Positions 41,276-53,586 of a stretch of DNA of 64,000 nucleotides are shown here, in pieces; the first letter of the stretch is position 1, and each line of letters begins with the position of its first letter. Source of the stretch: Xenorhabdus lircayensis (GTDB taxonomy: Bacteria > Pseudomonadota > Gammaproteobacteria > Enterobacterales > Enterobacteriaceae); NCBI RefSeq assembly GCF_016306625.1, contig NZ_JACOII010000038.1, positions 1 to 64,000 on the forward strand. The letters are read 5' to 3'. A program made the position numbers and the translations under genes. The notes beneath the pieces were generated by a model, which was not told the origin of the DNA, ran no database searches, and was given only the letters and a program-made list of their open reading frames with translations.

Positions 41276-44200
41276 ATGCTAAAAAAACAAAGCAGGCTGT
41301 GGACAGATAAACAGCATCACTTACTCAAATGGGTGGTCTGGGTAAATATTTTTGCCCAGATTGCTTTTCCGGTGGTGGGGGCCTTCACGCCCACCGTAGC
41401 GGTTGCCAAAACACCGACTATTGCACAGGAAAGTCGTCCCCTTAGTAAACCTTTTACGGAACTCGGAGAGGGGGATGAAATTGACGTCCCCAAATCTTCT
41501 CCCAGTAAACCGCTGGCGGAAAGTCTGAGTCAGGCTTCTGCCAATGAATCCCCCGAAAATGCCACCGAACGCTGGCTGGCGAATGCGGCTTCCCGTGCTG
41601 CTGGGGTGCTGAAAAGCGGCAACATGGTGGACAGTGTCAAAAACCAGTTACACGGTATGGCGCTCAGTGAAGCTAATCAGGCTGTGCGAAACTGGTTGCA
41701 ACGTTACGGTACGATCAAATTGCAGGCCAATGTGGATAACCGTGGGCGTTTGGACGGCAGTCAGTTTGATATGCTGTTGCCGCTGTATGACACCGAAAAA
41801 CAGATGGCCTTTACCCAGTTTGGCCTGCGCCGAATTGACAGTCGCACCACGGCTAACTTGGGTCTGGGGCAGCGCCATTTCTTCGATACCAGCATGTTTG
41901 GCTATAACGCCTTCCTTGACCATGACATTACCCGTGACCATACCCGTTTTGGGATTGGGGCCGAGTATGCCCGTGATTTTATGAAATTCGGGGCAAATGG
42001 TTATTTCCGGGTGAGTGGCTGGAAAGAGGGGAAAAAACTGAAAGATTATGAAGAACGTCCAGCCAATGGCTTTGATCTGCGTGCTGAGGGTTATGTGCCA
42101 ATCTATCCCGAACTGGGCGGTAAGCTGGTCTATGAGCAGTATTTTGGTGATGAAGTTGGCCTGTTGAGTGAAGAACGCCGGCAGAAAAATCCATCTGTCT
42201 TTACTGTGGGGGCCAACTATACCCCGATCCCATTGGTGACGTTGGGCATTGACCGCAAACAGAGTGCGCAGGGGCACGGTGAAACCCAGTTTAATTTCGG
42301 CCTGAACTATGAATTGGGAACGCCGTGGTCAAAACAGATTGACCCGGATGCCGTGGCCTTTAAACGCAGTCTTCAAGGCGGGCGTTATGATTTGGTTGAG
42401 CGTAATAATCAAATCGTACTGGAATACCGGAAAAAAGAGCTGGTACACCTGATGATGGGAGACAGGATTAAAGGGCACGGAGGTGAAGTGATCCCATTGA
42501 ATGTCAGTGTCAGCGCCAAACATGGTCTGAAAGAAATTGTTTGGGATACGGCAAATCTGGTGGCCGGCGGCGGCAAGCTGGAAAAACTGGATGAACAATC
42601 GGTTCACGGGGAAACGCGTAGCCTGTTCAAAAGCGCGGTTGTCCTGCCCGTTCGCGGTGGAACGCATTATGTGCTGACTTTGCCACCGTACCATAACAAG
42701 GGCAACAACGCTTATGCCTTGTCTGGCGTCGCCTATGACAATCAGGGCAACGCCTCTGAGCGGGCGGAAACTCAGATACAGGTGATCCCTTTGTCTATTG
42801 ATCTTAAAGGCTCGGGGTTTGAGCCGCCCCGTACATCCATGGTGGCGGATGGGAAAATCCAAACTGTGATCCGGCTGAAACTGATCGATAAGGATGGAAA
42901 GGCCGTCAGCAGGGCTGTGGGTCATATTATATTAATCCCTGACTTGAGTGGCCTGAAAGGTGAAGGTAAAAACCCAGAATTGGGCACAGAAATCAAAGAA
43001 GTGCCGGAAGGGAGTGGTATTTATGAAGTGATCGCCACTGCCGGTACCAGACACGGTAAATGGGCAATCAGGGCAAAAGTGGATGGCTATGAACTGCCTT
43101 CTGCCGTTGTTGATTTTTACTTATCATTGGCGGAGATGGTGGATACGGAAAAGTCTCAATTTAAGGTATCAAAAGAGAGTGTCTTCGAGTCAGATGAGTC
43201 AGGATCCTTCCAACTGGATTTATTTGATAAAAGTGGTTCTATTATCACAGGAGTAGCAGACCACTTTACTTTGGAGATCAACGATAGTGAACTGTATGGT
43301 GAAGGTAAAAAACCGACTATAGGTGAGGTAAAAGAAGTACCACCAGATAGTGGTCACTATGAATGGCCTTTTAAGGGGGAAGATACGCAAGGCAGGTTAT
43401 CGGTCACAGCAATAGTTGATGGGCAGAAGATAAAAACGGTCAATGTAATCTTTGGCAATGTGTTAGCAGATATCATTAGTGAAACATATTCCACGTTTAA
43501 TGTAGATTCCACGACGCTGGAAGCCGACGGTCAGCAGCAAACCACACTGGCACTGGTTCTGAAAGACACTCAAAATAACCCGATCCCCAATATTCAGCCG
43601 CGCCTCCGGTTTACTGGCAGTGGATTGTCCGGCAGCGGGGATGATCCGACGATAGAGGCGATTCAGGAAGATCCGGCTCACAGCGGCACGTATACCGCCA
43701 AAGTAACCGCCGGCACGAAAACCGGTGCATGGGCGGTGACGCCACAGGTGGATGGTAAGGTGCTGAGTAAAATTGCCGTCAAGGTGACGTTTAATCCGCC
43801 CTTAGCCGACGTTGTCAGTGAAACACGCTCCACGTTCAGCGCTGATCCCAATATGCTGGAAGCCGACAATCAGCAACAGGCGACACTAAAGCTGGTGCTG
43901 AAAGACGGCCAGAATAACCCCATGCCCAATATTCAGCCGCGCCTCCGGTTTACTGGCAGTGGATTGTCCGGCAGCGGGGATGATCCGACGATAGAGGCGA
44001 TTCAGGAAGATCCGGCTCACAGCGGCACGTATACCGCCAAAGTAACCGCCGGTACGAAAACCGGTGCATGGACGGTGACGCCGCAGGTGGATGGTAAGGT
44101 GCTGAGTAAAATTGCCGTCAAGGTGACGTTTAATCCGCCCTTAGCCGACGTTGTCAGTGAAACACACTCCACGTTCAGCGCCGACCCCAATATGCTGGAA

Positions 44201-46459
44201 GCCGACAATCAGCAACAGGCGACACTAAAGCTGGTGCTGAAAGACAGCCAGAATAACCCCATGCCCAAGATTCAGCCGCGTCTCCGGTTTACTGGCAGTG
44301 CCTTGTCCGGCAGCGGGGATGATCCGACGATAGAGGCGATTCAGGAAGATCCGGCTCACAGCGGCACGTATACCGCCAACGTGACCGCCGGTACGAAAAC
44401 CGGTGCATGGACGGTGACGCCGCAGGTGGATGGTAAGGTGCTGAGTAAAATTGCCGTCAAGGTGACGTTTAATCCGCCCTTAGCCGACGTTGTCAGTGAA
44501 ACACACTCCACGTTCAGCGCCGACCCCAATATGCTGGAAGCCGACAATCAGCAACAGGCGACACTAAAGCTGGTGCTGAAAGACAGCCAGAATAACCCCA
44601 TGCCCAATATTCAGCCGCGTCTCCGGTTTACTGGCAGTGCCTTGTCCGGCAGCGGGGATGATCCGACGATAGAGGCGATTCAGGAAGATCCGGCTCACAG
44701 CGGCACGTATACCGCCAAAGTAACAGTCGGTACGAAAACCGGTGCATGGACGGTGACGCCGCAGGTGGATGGTAAGGTGCTGAGTAAAATTGCCGTCAAG
44801 GTGACGTTTAATCCGCCCTTAGCCGACGTTGTCAGTGAAACACACTCCACGTTCAGCGCCGACCCCAATATGCTGGAAGCCGACAATCAGCAACAGGCGA
44901 CACTAAAGCTGGTGCTGAAAGACAGCCAGAATAACCCCATGCCCAATATTCAGCCGCGTCTCCGGTTTACTGGCAGTGCCTTGTCCGGTAACGGAGATGA
45001 TCCCAAGATAGAGGCGATTCAGGAAGATCCGGCTCACAGCGGCACATATACCGCCAAAGTAACAGTCGGTACGAAAACCGGTGCATGGACGGTGACACCG
45101 CAGGTGGATGGTAAGGTGCTGAGTAAAATTGCCGTCAAGGTGATGTTTAATCCGCCAACAGCTCCAACTATAAGAAATCTGAAACTGAAAGTTGACAATC
45201 AAAAAATGCTGGTCGTGGGTGAAACACTGCAAGTTGAATATGTATATGAACACAGTGGTGGAAATAAAATAGATAGTTCTGTCTATGCTTGGGGTGAGGA
45301 AGGAAAAACAGTCGCAGCCGTGGAAGAGTTGGCGAATGCCGGAATCAACGGGGCAAATTCTAATTTGCAGAGCAACAGTGGAGGTTTGGTAAAGGGTATA
45401 GTGAATAATGGGAAGATACAAGACTACCTTATTATAGAAGAACATGCCGGTAAAGTGCTTGAATTCTCAATATTGGCGAGAAACGGGCTGGATATCCGTG
45501 CAAAAGATATTTTAACACTCACAACCAACGATTCTAAAAATCAGGGCAATGATACAGTGAGTAAAATACCTGGAGGTAGGGTTGCAAACTTTGCGGATGC
45601 TGTTGAAGTTAAGCTGGATGCTCAGGGCAAGGGTGATACAGTAACCATAGGTAATAATCCAGTTGTTAGACTTAGGGCTAGAGCCAATCTTACACCAAAT
45701 GCTGATATAGACTCTGCTCAGTTGACGGTTACACCTAAAAAGTATGGTAAGTCTGTAGCTTGGGTACCTGTGGCTATTAATATGAGTGGGCTTAATCGAC
45801 AAGGTAACCAAGTACAGCAGACGGATGTCAAAACCATGTTAGATGGTCAAGAGGGATCGTTTACTGGCTATACAGATCAGACTGGTCAGCTGGTTATGAC
45901 TGTCTCTGATCCAAATGGCATAGGTATAAGAACAACGTTGAAGGCTGTTGCGGATGGTGCCACAGTGCCTATAGAGGAGGAAACTGATATTATCTTCACG
46001 GTTATTACCAGCCCAGATGTGAAAGAGGCCAACTATTGGGGGCATATGTTTGAATGGATTCAGGTTGGTGCTATCTACTTTCAACGTTCATACCTGTACA
46101 AAGAGGTAAGCAGTTCGACAAGTCAGCAAATTTCACCAGCTCGTGAAACAAATGAAGATTGGGTATTAGGTGTCAACTATTTCGCTGAAGAGGTCTGCCA
46201 ACAAGTAAGGATGAGAATGCCACGCATAGAGGAGTTGGAAGCATTAGGAAATCAAGTGCCTGTAGGGAAAAATGAATTTACTAATAAATACGGTTGGCCC
46301 ACCCATTCTCAGTTTGCGTACTATCGTTCAAGCTCTAGCCCCCCGGATAGCGGGGGGATAATAAAGTATCACGATAATTACACCTACGACCTGACTACGA
46401 AACAGACGCATGTTAATGGAGTTGATGATAGGAGAATGGTTTCTTGTGTATATGAGTAA
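41276..46459 (+). CDS. Invasin/intimin-type inverse autotransporter adhesin
   Basis: 1727 residues from the ATG at 41276; a TTG 18 bases upstream is less likely. An N-terminal hydrophobic export segment is followed by the inverse-autotransporter beta-barrel (about 150-390, with 'TTANLGLGQRHFFDTSMFGY', 'RFGIGAEYARDFMKFGANGY', 'GGRYDLVERNNQIVLEYRKK'). A long stalk of Ig-like (Big_1-type) domains follows, with five 113-residue tandem copies (43463-45157), four nearly identical. The C-terminal 150 residues carry Cys and a 'MRMPRIEELEAL' ... 'YGWPT' ... 'YYRSSS' block resembling a lectin-like adhesin tip. It should be anchored in the outer membrane and bind host or partner cells. It lies between yhdT and accC, which are adjacent in E. 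coli, so it is an insertion. Confidence 0.9.
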   Translation: MLKKQSRLWTDKQHHLLKWVVWVNIFAQIAFPVVGAFTPTVAVAKTPTIAQESRPLSKPFTELGEGDEIDVPKSSPSKPLAESLSQASANESPENATERWLANAASRAAGVLKSGNMVDSVKNQLHGMALSEANQAVRNWLQRYGTIKLQANVDNRGRLDGSQFDMLLPLYDTEKQMAFTQFGLRRIDSRTTANLGLGQRHFFDTSMFGYNAFLDHDITRDHTRFGIGAEYARDFMKFGANGYFRVSGWKEGKKLKDYEERPANGFDLRAEGYVPIYPELGGKLVYEQYFGDEVGLLSEERRQKNPSVFTVGANYTPIPLVTLGIDRKQSAQGHGETQFNFGLNYELGTPWSKQIDPDAVAFKRSLQGGRYDLVERNNQIVLEYRKKELVHLMMGDRIKGHGGEVIPLNVSVSAKHGLKEIVWDTANLVAGGGKLEKLDEQSVHGETRSLFKSAVVLPVRGGTHYVLTLPPYHNKGNNAYALSGVAYDNQGNASERAETQIQVIPLSIDLKGSGFEPPRTSMVADGKIQTVIRLKLIDKDGKAVSRAVGHIILIPDLSGLKGEGKNPELGTEIKEVPEGSGIYEVIATAGTRHGKWAIRAKVDGYELPSAVVDFYLSLAEMVDTEKSQFKVSKESVFESDESGSFQLDLFDKSGSIITGVADHFTLEINDSELYGEGKKPTIGEVKEVPPDSGHYEWPFKGEDTQGRLSVTAIVDGQKIKTVNVIFGNVLADIISETYSTFNVDSTTLEADGQQQTTLALVLKDTQNNPIPNIQPRLRFTGSGLSGSGDDPTIEAIQEDPAHSGTYTAKVTAGTKTGAWAVTPQVDGKVLSKIAVKVTFNPPLADVVSETRSTFSADPNMLEADNQQQATLKLVLKDGQNNPMPNIQPRLRFTGSGLSGSGDDPTIEAIQEDPAHSGTYTAKVTAGTKTGAWTVTPQVDGKVLSKIAVKVTFNPPLADVVSETHSTFSADPNMLEADNQQQATLKLVLKDSQNNPMPKIQPRLRFTGSALSGSGDDPTIEAIQEDPAHSGTYTANVTAGTKTGAWTVTPQVDGKVLSKIAVKVTFNPPLADVVSETHSTFSADPNMLEADNQQQATLKLVLKDSQNNPMPNIQPRLRFTGSALSGSGDDPTIEAIQEDPAHSGTYTAKVTVGTKTGAWTVTPQVDGKVLSKIAVKVTFNPPLADVVSETHSTFSADPNMLEADNQQQATLKLVLKDSQNNPMPNIQPRLRFTGSALSGNGDDPKIEAIQEDPAHSGTYTAKVTVGTKTGAWTVTPQVDGKVLSKIAVKVMFNPPTAPTIRNLKLKVDNQKMLVVGETLQVEYVYEHSGGNKIDSSVYAWGEEGKTVAAVEELANAGINGANSNLQSNSGGLVKGIVNNGKIQDYLIIEEHAGKVLEFSILARNGLDIRAKDILTLTTNDSKNQGNDTVSKIPGGRVANFADAVEVKLDAQGKGDTVTIGNNPVVRLRARANLTPNADIDSAQLTVTPKKYGKSVAWVPVAINMSGLNRQGNQVQQTDVKTMLDGQEGSFTGYTDQTGQLVMTVSDPNGIGIRTTLKAVADGATVPIEEETDIIFTVITSPDVKEANYWGHMFEWIQVGAIYFQRSYLYKEVSSSTSQQISPARETNEDWVLGVNYFAEEVCQQVRMRMPRIEELEALGNQVPVGKNEFTNKYGWPTHSQFAYYRSSSSPPDSGGIIKYHDNYTYDLTTKQTHVNGVDDRRMVSCVYE
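43463..45157 (+). repeat. Five 339-bp tandem repeats in the invasin stalk
   Basis: Units begin at 43463, 43802, 44141, 44480 and 44819, exactly 339 bases apart, each encoding one 113-residue domain starting 'LADVVSETHSTFSADPNM'. The first unit is more diverged at its start; the last four differ at few positions even at silent sites. This points to recent duplication or ongoing gene conversion. Confidence 0.95.
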
Positions 46460-46578
46460 TGTATAGAACTCTTATTTGGGGAACATTCAGATGGCAAAGA
46501 TTGATGTTATCTGCCAACCTTGTCAGCTTTTTTCAACATCAGTTGCAAATTAGAAACTCTGTTTACGATTTTATAAGG

Positions 46579-46648
46579 TGACCGCTTAGGCGGTCATCGA
46601 ATTCCGCCCTAAATAAAAATCCCATCTTAAAAAAGATGGGATTTCATT
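46579..46648. terminator. Bidirectional terminators between the invasin and accC
   Basis: Two perfect hairpins: TGACCGC-TTAG-GCGGTCA (46579-46596) and AAATCCCATCTT-AAAA-AAGATGGGATTT (46617-46644). The second has T/A-rich flanks on both strands and can end both the invasin and the accBC transcripts. Confidence 0.75.
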
Positions 46649-46688
46649 AACTCAAACCAACAAACTCTGAACAAGAGCCAAAGAAACC

Positions 46689-48038
46689 TTACTTATCCTG
46701 CAAGCCCAATTTCTTCTCCAGATAGTGGATATTGGTTCCGCCTTTCTGGAAGTTCTCATCATTCATGATTGCCAGTTGCAGGTCGATATTGGTCTTGATG
46801 CCATCAATGATCAACTCGGCCAGCGCATTTTTCATACGCGCAATGGCCACTTCACGGGTTTCGCCATAAGTGATCAGTTTACCGATCATGGAATCATAGT
46901 AAGGCGGTACGGTATATCCTGCATAGATATGGGATTCCCAGCGCACGCCAAACCCGCCCGGAGAGTGGAAATGCGTGATTTTGCCCGGACTTGGCAGGAA
47001 GGTTTTCGGATCTTCCGCGTTGATACGGCATTCGATCGCATGACCTTTGATTTCGATATCTTCCTGCTTGATGGTCAGCGGCATACCTGCTGCAATACGC
47101 AGTTGCTCTTTGATCAGATCAACGCCAGTGATCATTTCAGTCACGGGGTGCTCAACCTGAATACGGGTATTCATCTCAATAAAGTAGAATTCACCGTTTT
47201 CGTACAGGAATTCAAACGTACCTGCTCCGCGATAACCAATTTCAACACACGCATTGGCACAGCGCTCACCGATGCTGCGGCGCAGCTCTGGTGAAATGCC
47301 CGGTGCAGGCGCTTCTTCCACCACTTTCTGGTGACGGCGCTGCATAGAGCAGTCACGTTCAGCCAGATAGAGTGCGGTGCCCTGACCATCGGCCAATATC
47401 TGAATTTCAACATGACGTGGGTTTTCAAGGAATTTCTCCATGTACACCATGTCATTGTTGAAAGCAGCCTTGGCTTCTGCGCGGGTCATGGCGACGGATT
47501 GTTCCAGATCTTTGTCGCTGCGTACAACGCGCATACCACGACCGCCACCACCACCCGATGCCTTGATGATCACCGGATAACCGATGCGGTTTGCGATCGT
47601 TTTATTTTTCTCGGTATCGTCACCCAATGGGCCATCAGATCCGGGAACGCAAGGTACTCCGGATTTTTTCATCGCGCTGATTGCAGAAACTTTATCTCCC
47701 ATCAAACGGATGGTGTCCGCTTTCGGGCCAATGAAAATAAAGCCGGAACGCTCAACCTGCTCGGCAAAGTCGGCGTTTTCAGACAGGAAGCCATAACCCG
47801 GATGGATTGCCTGTGCACAAGTGATTTCCGCCGCAGAAATAATGGCAGGAATGTTCAGGTAACTTTTTGCTGAGGCCGCAGGACCGATACAGACGGTTTC
47901 ATCCGCCAGCAAGACGTGTTTCAGGTCACGGTCTGCCGCAGAATGCACAGCAACGGTTTTAATCCCGAGTTCCTTACAGGCTCTCAGGATACGCAGTGCA
48001 ATTTCACCGCGGTTAGCAATGACAATTTTTTCAAGCAT
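46689..48038 (-). CDS. accC: Biotin carboxylase subunit of acetyl-CoA carboxylase
   Basis: 449 residues, the usual length. ATP-grasp enzyme that carboxylates biotin on AccB. '[20 protein letters not shown]' at the start, the Gly-rich loop '[14 protein letters not shown]', '[20 protein letters not shown]', and '[16 protein letters not shown]' with the catalytic Glu/Arg. It starts 12 bases after accB in the conserved accBC operon. Confidence 0.97.
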   Translation of the reverse strand: MLEKIVIANRGEIALRILRACKELGIKTVAVHSAADRDLKHVLLADETVCIGPAASAKSYLNIPAIISAAEITCAQAIHPGYGFLSENADFAEQVERSGFIFIGPKADTIRLMGDKVSAISAMKKSGVPCVPGSDGPLGDDTEKNKTIANRIGYPVIIKASGGGGGRGMRVVRSDKDLEQSVAMTRAEAKAAFNNDMVYMEKFLENPRHVEIQILADGQGTALYLAERDCSMQRRHQKVVEEAPAPGISPELRRSIGERCANACVEIGYRGAGTFEFLYENGEFYFIEMNTRIQVEHPVTEMITGVDLIKEQLRIAAGMPLTIKQEDIEIKGHAIECRINAEDPKTFLPSPGKITHFHSPGGFGVRWESHIYAGYTVPPYYDSMIGKLITYGETREVAIARMKNALAELIIDGIKTNIDLQLAIMNDENFQKGGTNIHYLEKKLGLQDK

Positions 48039-48050
48039 GGGGGCGCCTCG

Positions 48051-48497
48051 TTATTCGATGACGACCAGTGGCTCGTCGAATTCAACAGGTTGACCGTCTG
48101 GAGCCAGAATCGCTTTTACTACGCCAGTTTTGTCAGCTTCGATCTGGTTCATCATTTTCATGGCTTCAACGATGCACAGGGTTTCGCCCTGAGTCACATG
48201 CTGGCCGACTTCGATGAAAGGTTTCGCATCTGGGCTTGGTGAACGGTAGAACGTACCGACCATTGGGGAACGAACAATGTGACCGCTAATTTCCGCCGGT
48301 TTGTCAGCAACGGCTGGCGCTGCGGCTTGCACTGGCTGCTGAACAGGCGCAGAGATATATTGCTGAGTCATTGGCATCGCTGGAGCTACTATTGTGCGGC
48401 TGATGCGTACTGACTCTTCACCTTCAGAAATTTCCAGTTCAGAAATGCCAGATTCTTCAACCAGCTCGATCAGTTTTTTTATTTTACGAATATCCAT
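48051..48497 (-). CDS. accB: Biotin carboxyl carrier protein
   Basis: 148 residues. N-terminal helix ('[20 protein letters not shown]'), an Ala/Pro/Gln linker (about 55-70), and the biotinyl domain with the modified Lys in '[16 protein letters not shown]'. It carries CO2 between AccC and the transferase AccAD for fatty-acid synthesis. Expression in E. coli is autoregulated at this gene; no sequence proof is seen here. Confidence 0.97.
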   Translation of the reverse strand: MDIRKIKKLIELVEESGISELEISEGEESVRISRTIVAPAMPMTQQYISAPVQQPVQAAAPAVADKPAEISGHIVRSPMVGTFYRSPSPDAKPFIEVGQHVTQGETLCIVEAMKMMNQIEADKTGVVKAILAPDGQPVEFDEPLVVIE

Positions 48498-48524
48498 GAG
48501 TGTGATTCCGTACTCTTATATAAA

Positions 48525-48977
48525 TTAGTTGGATGTTGACAAGCGGTTGACCGCTGCCTGTAATGCAAAACTATAACCATCTGCACCTAACCCGCAGATT
48601 ACGCCGACTGCAATATCGGAAAGATATGAGTGGCGGCGGAAGGGTTCACGGGCATGCACGTTGGAGAGGTGAATCTCAATAAATGGGATATCCACTGCCA
48701 GAAGTGCGTCGCGTAGTGCCACGCTGGTATGCGTGTATGCTGCAGGGTTAATCAAAATAAAATCAGTATATTCCCGTGCCGAATGAATTCTCTCAATCAG
48801 TTCAGATTCTGCGTTGGATTGCAGATGGGATAATTCGACGCCCGATTGGTGAGCTTCTTTTGACAGTTTGTTAACGATGCCATCGAGCGTTAACTTGCCG
48901 TAGGTCTCTGGCTCTCGTGTTCCCAACAGATTCAGGTTGGGGCCATTCAAGAGTAAAATGCGAAACTTGTCTGCCAT
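48525..48977 (-). CDS. aroQ: Type II 3-dehydroquinate dehydratase
   Basis: 150 residues. Shikimate-pathway enzyme converting 3-dehydroquinate to 3-dehydroshikimate. '[20 protein letters not shown]' with the catalytic Tyr, '[16 protein letters not shown]', and '[20 protein letters not shown]' with the catalytic His are all present. It lies just upstream of accB, as in many gamma-proteobacteria; E. coli K-12 itself uses AroD, so this is a family difference. Confidence 0.95.
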   Translation of the reverse strand: MADKFRILLLNGPNLNLLGTREPETYGKLTLDGIVNKLSKEAHQSGVELSHLQSNAESELIERIHSAREYTDFILINPAAYTHTSVALRDALLAVDIPFIEIHLSNVHAREPFRRHSYLSDIAVGVICGLGADGYSFALQAAVNRLSTSN

Positions 48978-49132
48978 TGTGCTGGTATCTCCGGCAATCT
49001 GTCAACAATCGATCAAGATAACTCGATGTCAACGGTTTGTCATCTCTTTCTGATATCTATATTTGTAAACTTGGCGATAAAGCCCGACATTATAAACATA
49101 TCGTGGCATTTAGCAGCTAAATACTGGTCTTA

Positions 49133-50107
49133 TCAGCGCACCTTCACCACTGTTCTGCCAGTAACCTGATTGTTTATCAACTTATTGGCGTATTCGATCA
49201 CTTGGTCTAATGCAATTTCATTGGCTGCCCGTTGGTAAAAGGTATCTGGCAGCAACTTTTGCAATCGCTGCCAAATAGCGGGGCGTTTCGAGGCGGGAAC
49301 AGTGACGGATTCAACGCCCTGCAAGCGAATATTGCGCAGGATAAAGGGCATCACGGTGGTTGGGAGATGGCTGTCACTCGCCATACCGCAGGCGGCTACC
49401 GTACCGTTGTAATGCACCTGTGCCAGCAAGGTCGCCAGTGTTGTACCTCCTACTGTATCAATCACACCGGCCCAACGCTGTTTTTCCAATGGGCGTGATG
49501 GCTGGTTAAAGTCACTGACAGGCAGGATAGCTTTTGCACCCAGCGAGAGCAGATAACCTTGATTATCGGGTTTGCTGCTGATTGCGACGACGGAATAACC
49601 CAACTGTGACAGCAAGGCAATTGCTGTGCTGCCAACACCGCCACTGGCACCCGTTACAGCAATTTCCCCGCTTTCAGGTGTCACTCCCCCTTGTTCCAAC
49701 ACCATGACACACAACATGGCCGTGAAGCCTGCCGTGCCGATGATCATCGCTTGTCGGGTACTTAATGCTTGCGGCAATGGCGTTAGCCATTCACCAGATA
49801 CTTTCGCTTGTTCTGCCAACCCGCCCCAGTGCGTTTCCCCCACGCCCCAGCCAGTTAGCAAAACGTGCTGACCGACATGAAAACGAGGATCTTCGGAATG
49901 ATGAACAACACCGGCAAAATCGATCCCCGGCACCATCGGAAATTGGCGGATGATTTTCCCTTTGCCGGTAATGGCAAGGGCATCTTTGTAATTGAGCGTT
50001 GACCAATGGACATCAACGGTCACATCACCTGATGGCAACTGAGAGGCATCAATATCCTGAATGGATGCGAATAATGTTTCGTGTTGTTCAAGCAATAAGG
50101 CTTTCAT
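49133..50107 (-). CDS. acuI: Acrylyl-CoA reductase-like MDR oxidoreductase
   Basis: 324 residues from the ATG at 50107, chosen because GGGAG lies 7 bases upstream; an in-frame ATG at 50113 is too close to that site. Medium-chain dehydrogenase/reductase of the AcuI/YhdH type: 'STLNYKDALAITGKG', 'MVPGIDFAGVV', 'GTAGFTAMLCV', Rossmann 'VTGASGGVGSTA', and 'GVIDTVGG'. E. coli YhdH (AcuI) reduces acryloyl-CoA with NADPH. No zinc-binding Cys cluster. Adjacent to mreB, without csrD between them. Confidence 0.93.
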   Translation of the reverse strand: MKALLLEQHETLFASIQDIDASQLPSGDVTVDVHWSTLNYKDALAITGKGKIIRQFPMVPGIDFAGVVHHSEDPRFHVGQHVLLTGWGVGETHWGGLAEQAKVSGEWLTPLPQALSTRQAMIIGTAGFTAMLCVMVLEQGGVTPESGEIAVTGASGGVGSTAIALLSQLGYSVVAISSKPDNQGYLLSLGAKAILPVSDFNQPSRPLEKQRWAGVIDTVGGTTLATLLAQVHYNGTVAACGMASDSHLPTTVMPFILRNIRLQGVESVTVPASKRPAIWQRLQKLLPDTFYQRAANEIALDQVIEYANKLINNQVTGRTVVKVR

Positions 50108-51872
<1,765 letters not shown>

Positions 51873-51980
51873 AAGTAACTCTGCGAGCTGGGAGGCGAGC
51901 ATGTTCTATTGGTGCCTCCTTGCTGATTGTTCCGGAGTTTTATCCTTTATGAGACAACCCAGCTCAACAATGCGCAATTT

Positions 51981-53036
51981 ATGAAGCCGATTTTCAGCAG
52001 AGGGCCTTCTCTGCAACTACGACTCTTTTTTGCTGTTATTATTGCCATTATTTTGATTGTGGCAGATAGCCGCCTCGGTGTTTTCAATAAAGTCCGTAGC
52101 TACATGGATACGGCTGTGAGTCCTTTTTACTTTCTTGCCAATGGGCCGCGCCAATTTTTGGACGGTATCTCTGAATCTTTGACTAGCCGCAATCACCTTG
52201 AGCTGGAGAATCGCACCCTGCGTAATGAATTGCGGTTGCAGAGCAGTAAACTGTTACTGTTGGGGCAACTGAAACAGGAAAACTCCCGTTTGCGTGAATT
52301 ACTGGGCTCGCCTCTGCGTAATGATGAACACATGATGGTATCGCAGGTGATTTCGGGAGGTATGGATCCTTACCGTGATAAAGTTGTCATAGATAAAGGC
52401 GCTAAAGATGGTGTGTATGAAGGGCAGCCAGTTATCAGTGATCGGGGTGTTGTGGGGCAAGTCATTTCTGTGAGCCAGTTAAGTAGCTGGATATTACTGA
52501 TTTGCGATCCAACTCATGCACTGCCGGTACAGGTACTACGTAATGATATTCGTGTTATTGCTGGTGGAGCAGGGTGTACGGATGATCTCCAGCTAGAACC
52601 TCTGCCGAGTGATACTGACATTCGTGTAGGTGATGTACTGGTGACTTCGGGTCTGGGGGGGCGTTTCCCAGAGGGTTATCCTGTGGCGGTGGTTTCTTCT
52701 GTCAAAATCGATAACCAGCGGGCTCACGCAGTTATTCAGGCGCGCCCATTGGCTGAGTTGAGGCGCTTGCGCTACTTGCTGCTATTATGGGGAGCCGATA
52801 ATAACCCATCTGAGCCATTGCCACCTTCGGAAGTATACCGTGCCGCCAATGAACGCTTGATGCAGATGCTACCACAGGTATTGCCAAATCCATCAGAAGC
52901 GGAACCGCAGTTGCTGACACCGAAATCAGGCGAAGAAAAAGATGAAAGCCAAACATCATCTGCACCAAAACCAGCAGAAAAATCAGCGGCCAAACCATCA
53001 CCAAAGCCATCATCAACAGCTACAGGAAATCGTTAA
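51981..53036 (+). CDS. mreC: Rod-shape protein MreC
   Basis: 351 residues from the ATG at 51981 ('[16 protein letters not shown]'); an upstream in-frame start at 51927 is not supported. One N-terminal membrane helix ('[19 protein letters not shown]'), a coiled coil (about 75-110), the periplasmic beta-domains ('[20 protein letters not shown]') and a C-terminal Pro/Ser/Lys-rich tail of about 50 residues. It links MreB to the wall-synthesis enzymes. The stop overlaps the mreD ATG (TAATG). Confidence 0.96.
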   Translation: MKPIFSRGPSLQLRLFFAVIIAIILIVADSRLGVFNKVRSYMDTAVSPFYFLANGPRQFLDGISESLTSRNHLELENRTLRNELRLQSSKLLLLGQLKQENSRLRELLGSPLRNDEHMMVSQVISGGMDPYRDKVVIDKGAKDGVYEGQPVISDRGVVGQVISVSQLSSWILLICDPTHALPVQVLRNDIRVIAGGAGCTDDLQLEPLPSDTDIRVGDVLVTSGLGGRFPEGYPVAVVSSVKIDNQRAHAVIQARPLAELRRLRYLLLLWGADNNPSEPLPPSEVYRAANERLMQMLPQVLPNPSEAEPQLLTPKSGEEKDESQTSSAPKPAEKSAAKPSPKPSSTATGNR

Positions 53037-53524
53037 TGAGTCAGTACCATAGCCGAAGAGGTTGGGTTATTTGGTTATCTTTCCTGATTGCAATGGTGCT
53101 ACAGATCATGCCATGGCCGGAGCAGTTTTTTATGTTTCGGCCCACTTTATTGATGTTGGGCTTAATTTACTGGTTACTTGCACTCCCTCACCGCGTTAGC
53201 GTTGGTACAGGGTTTGTGTTGGGGGTTATCACTGACTTATTGCACGGAAGTATCTTGGGAGCGCATGCTCTGGCATTTAGTCTGATCAGTTTTTTGGTGG
53301 CCTTCAAATTCCAGCTCATTCGCAATATGGCACTCTGGCAGCAAGCCTTGGTTGTGGTGGGGCTTTCTACCCTGATGAATCTCTGCGTTTTTTTAGCCCA
53401 TGCTTTATTACCGAAGACGACCTTCCATTCAGAAGTGTTCTGGAATGGCGTGGTCAATGGTATTCTCTGGCCTTGGCTATTCTTATTAATGCGGAAAATC
53501 CGTCGTCAATTCTCCGTTCGTTAA
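53036..53524 (+). CDS. mreD: Rod-shape inner-membrane protein MreD
   Basis: 162 residues with about five membrane segments, start '[20 protein letters not shown]' and '[21 protein letters not shown]'-type block as in E. coli MreD. Part of the elongasome with MreB and MreC, and translationally coupled to mreC. Confidence 0.96.
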   Translation: MSQYHSRRGWVIWLSFLIAMVLQIMPWPEQFFMFRPTLLMLGLIYWLLALPHRVSVGTGFVLGVITDLLHGSILGAHALAFSLISFLVAFKFQLIRNMALWQQALVVVGLSTLMNLCVFLAHALLPKTTFHSEVFWNGVVNGILWPWLFLLMRKIRRQFSVR

Positions 53525-53586
53525 AGGCGGGCGAGCCTATGACAAATAAAATAGCCTTATGGGATAGACTCTAAGGATAATTCACG

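Noticed and set aside
43678-44886. Repeated minus-strand ORFs of 63 codons inside the invasin
   Set aside because: They are antisense shadows of the tandem repeats and recur only because the repeats do.
43463-45157. Repeat array resembling CRISPR or satellite DNA
   Set aside because: The 339-bp units are in-frame protein domains of the invasin, with no short palindromic repeats or unique spacers.
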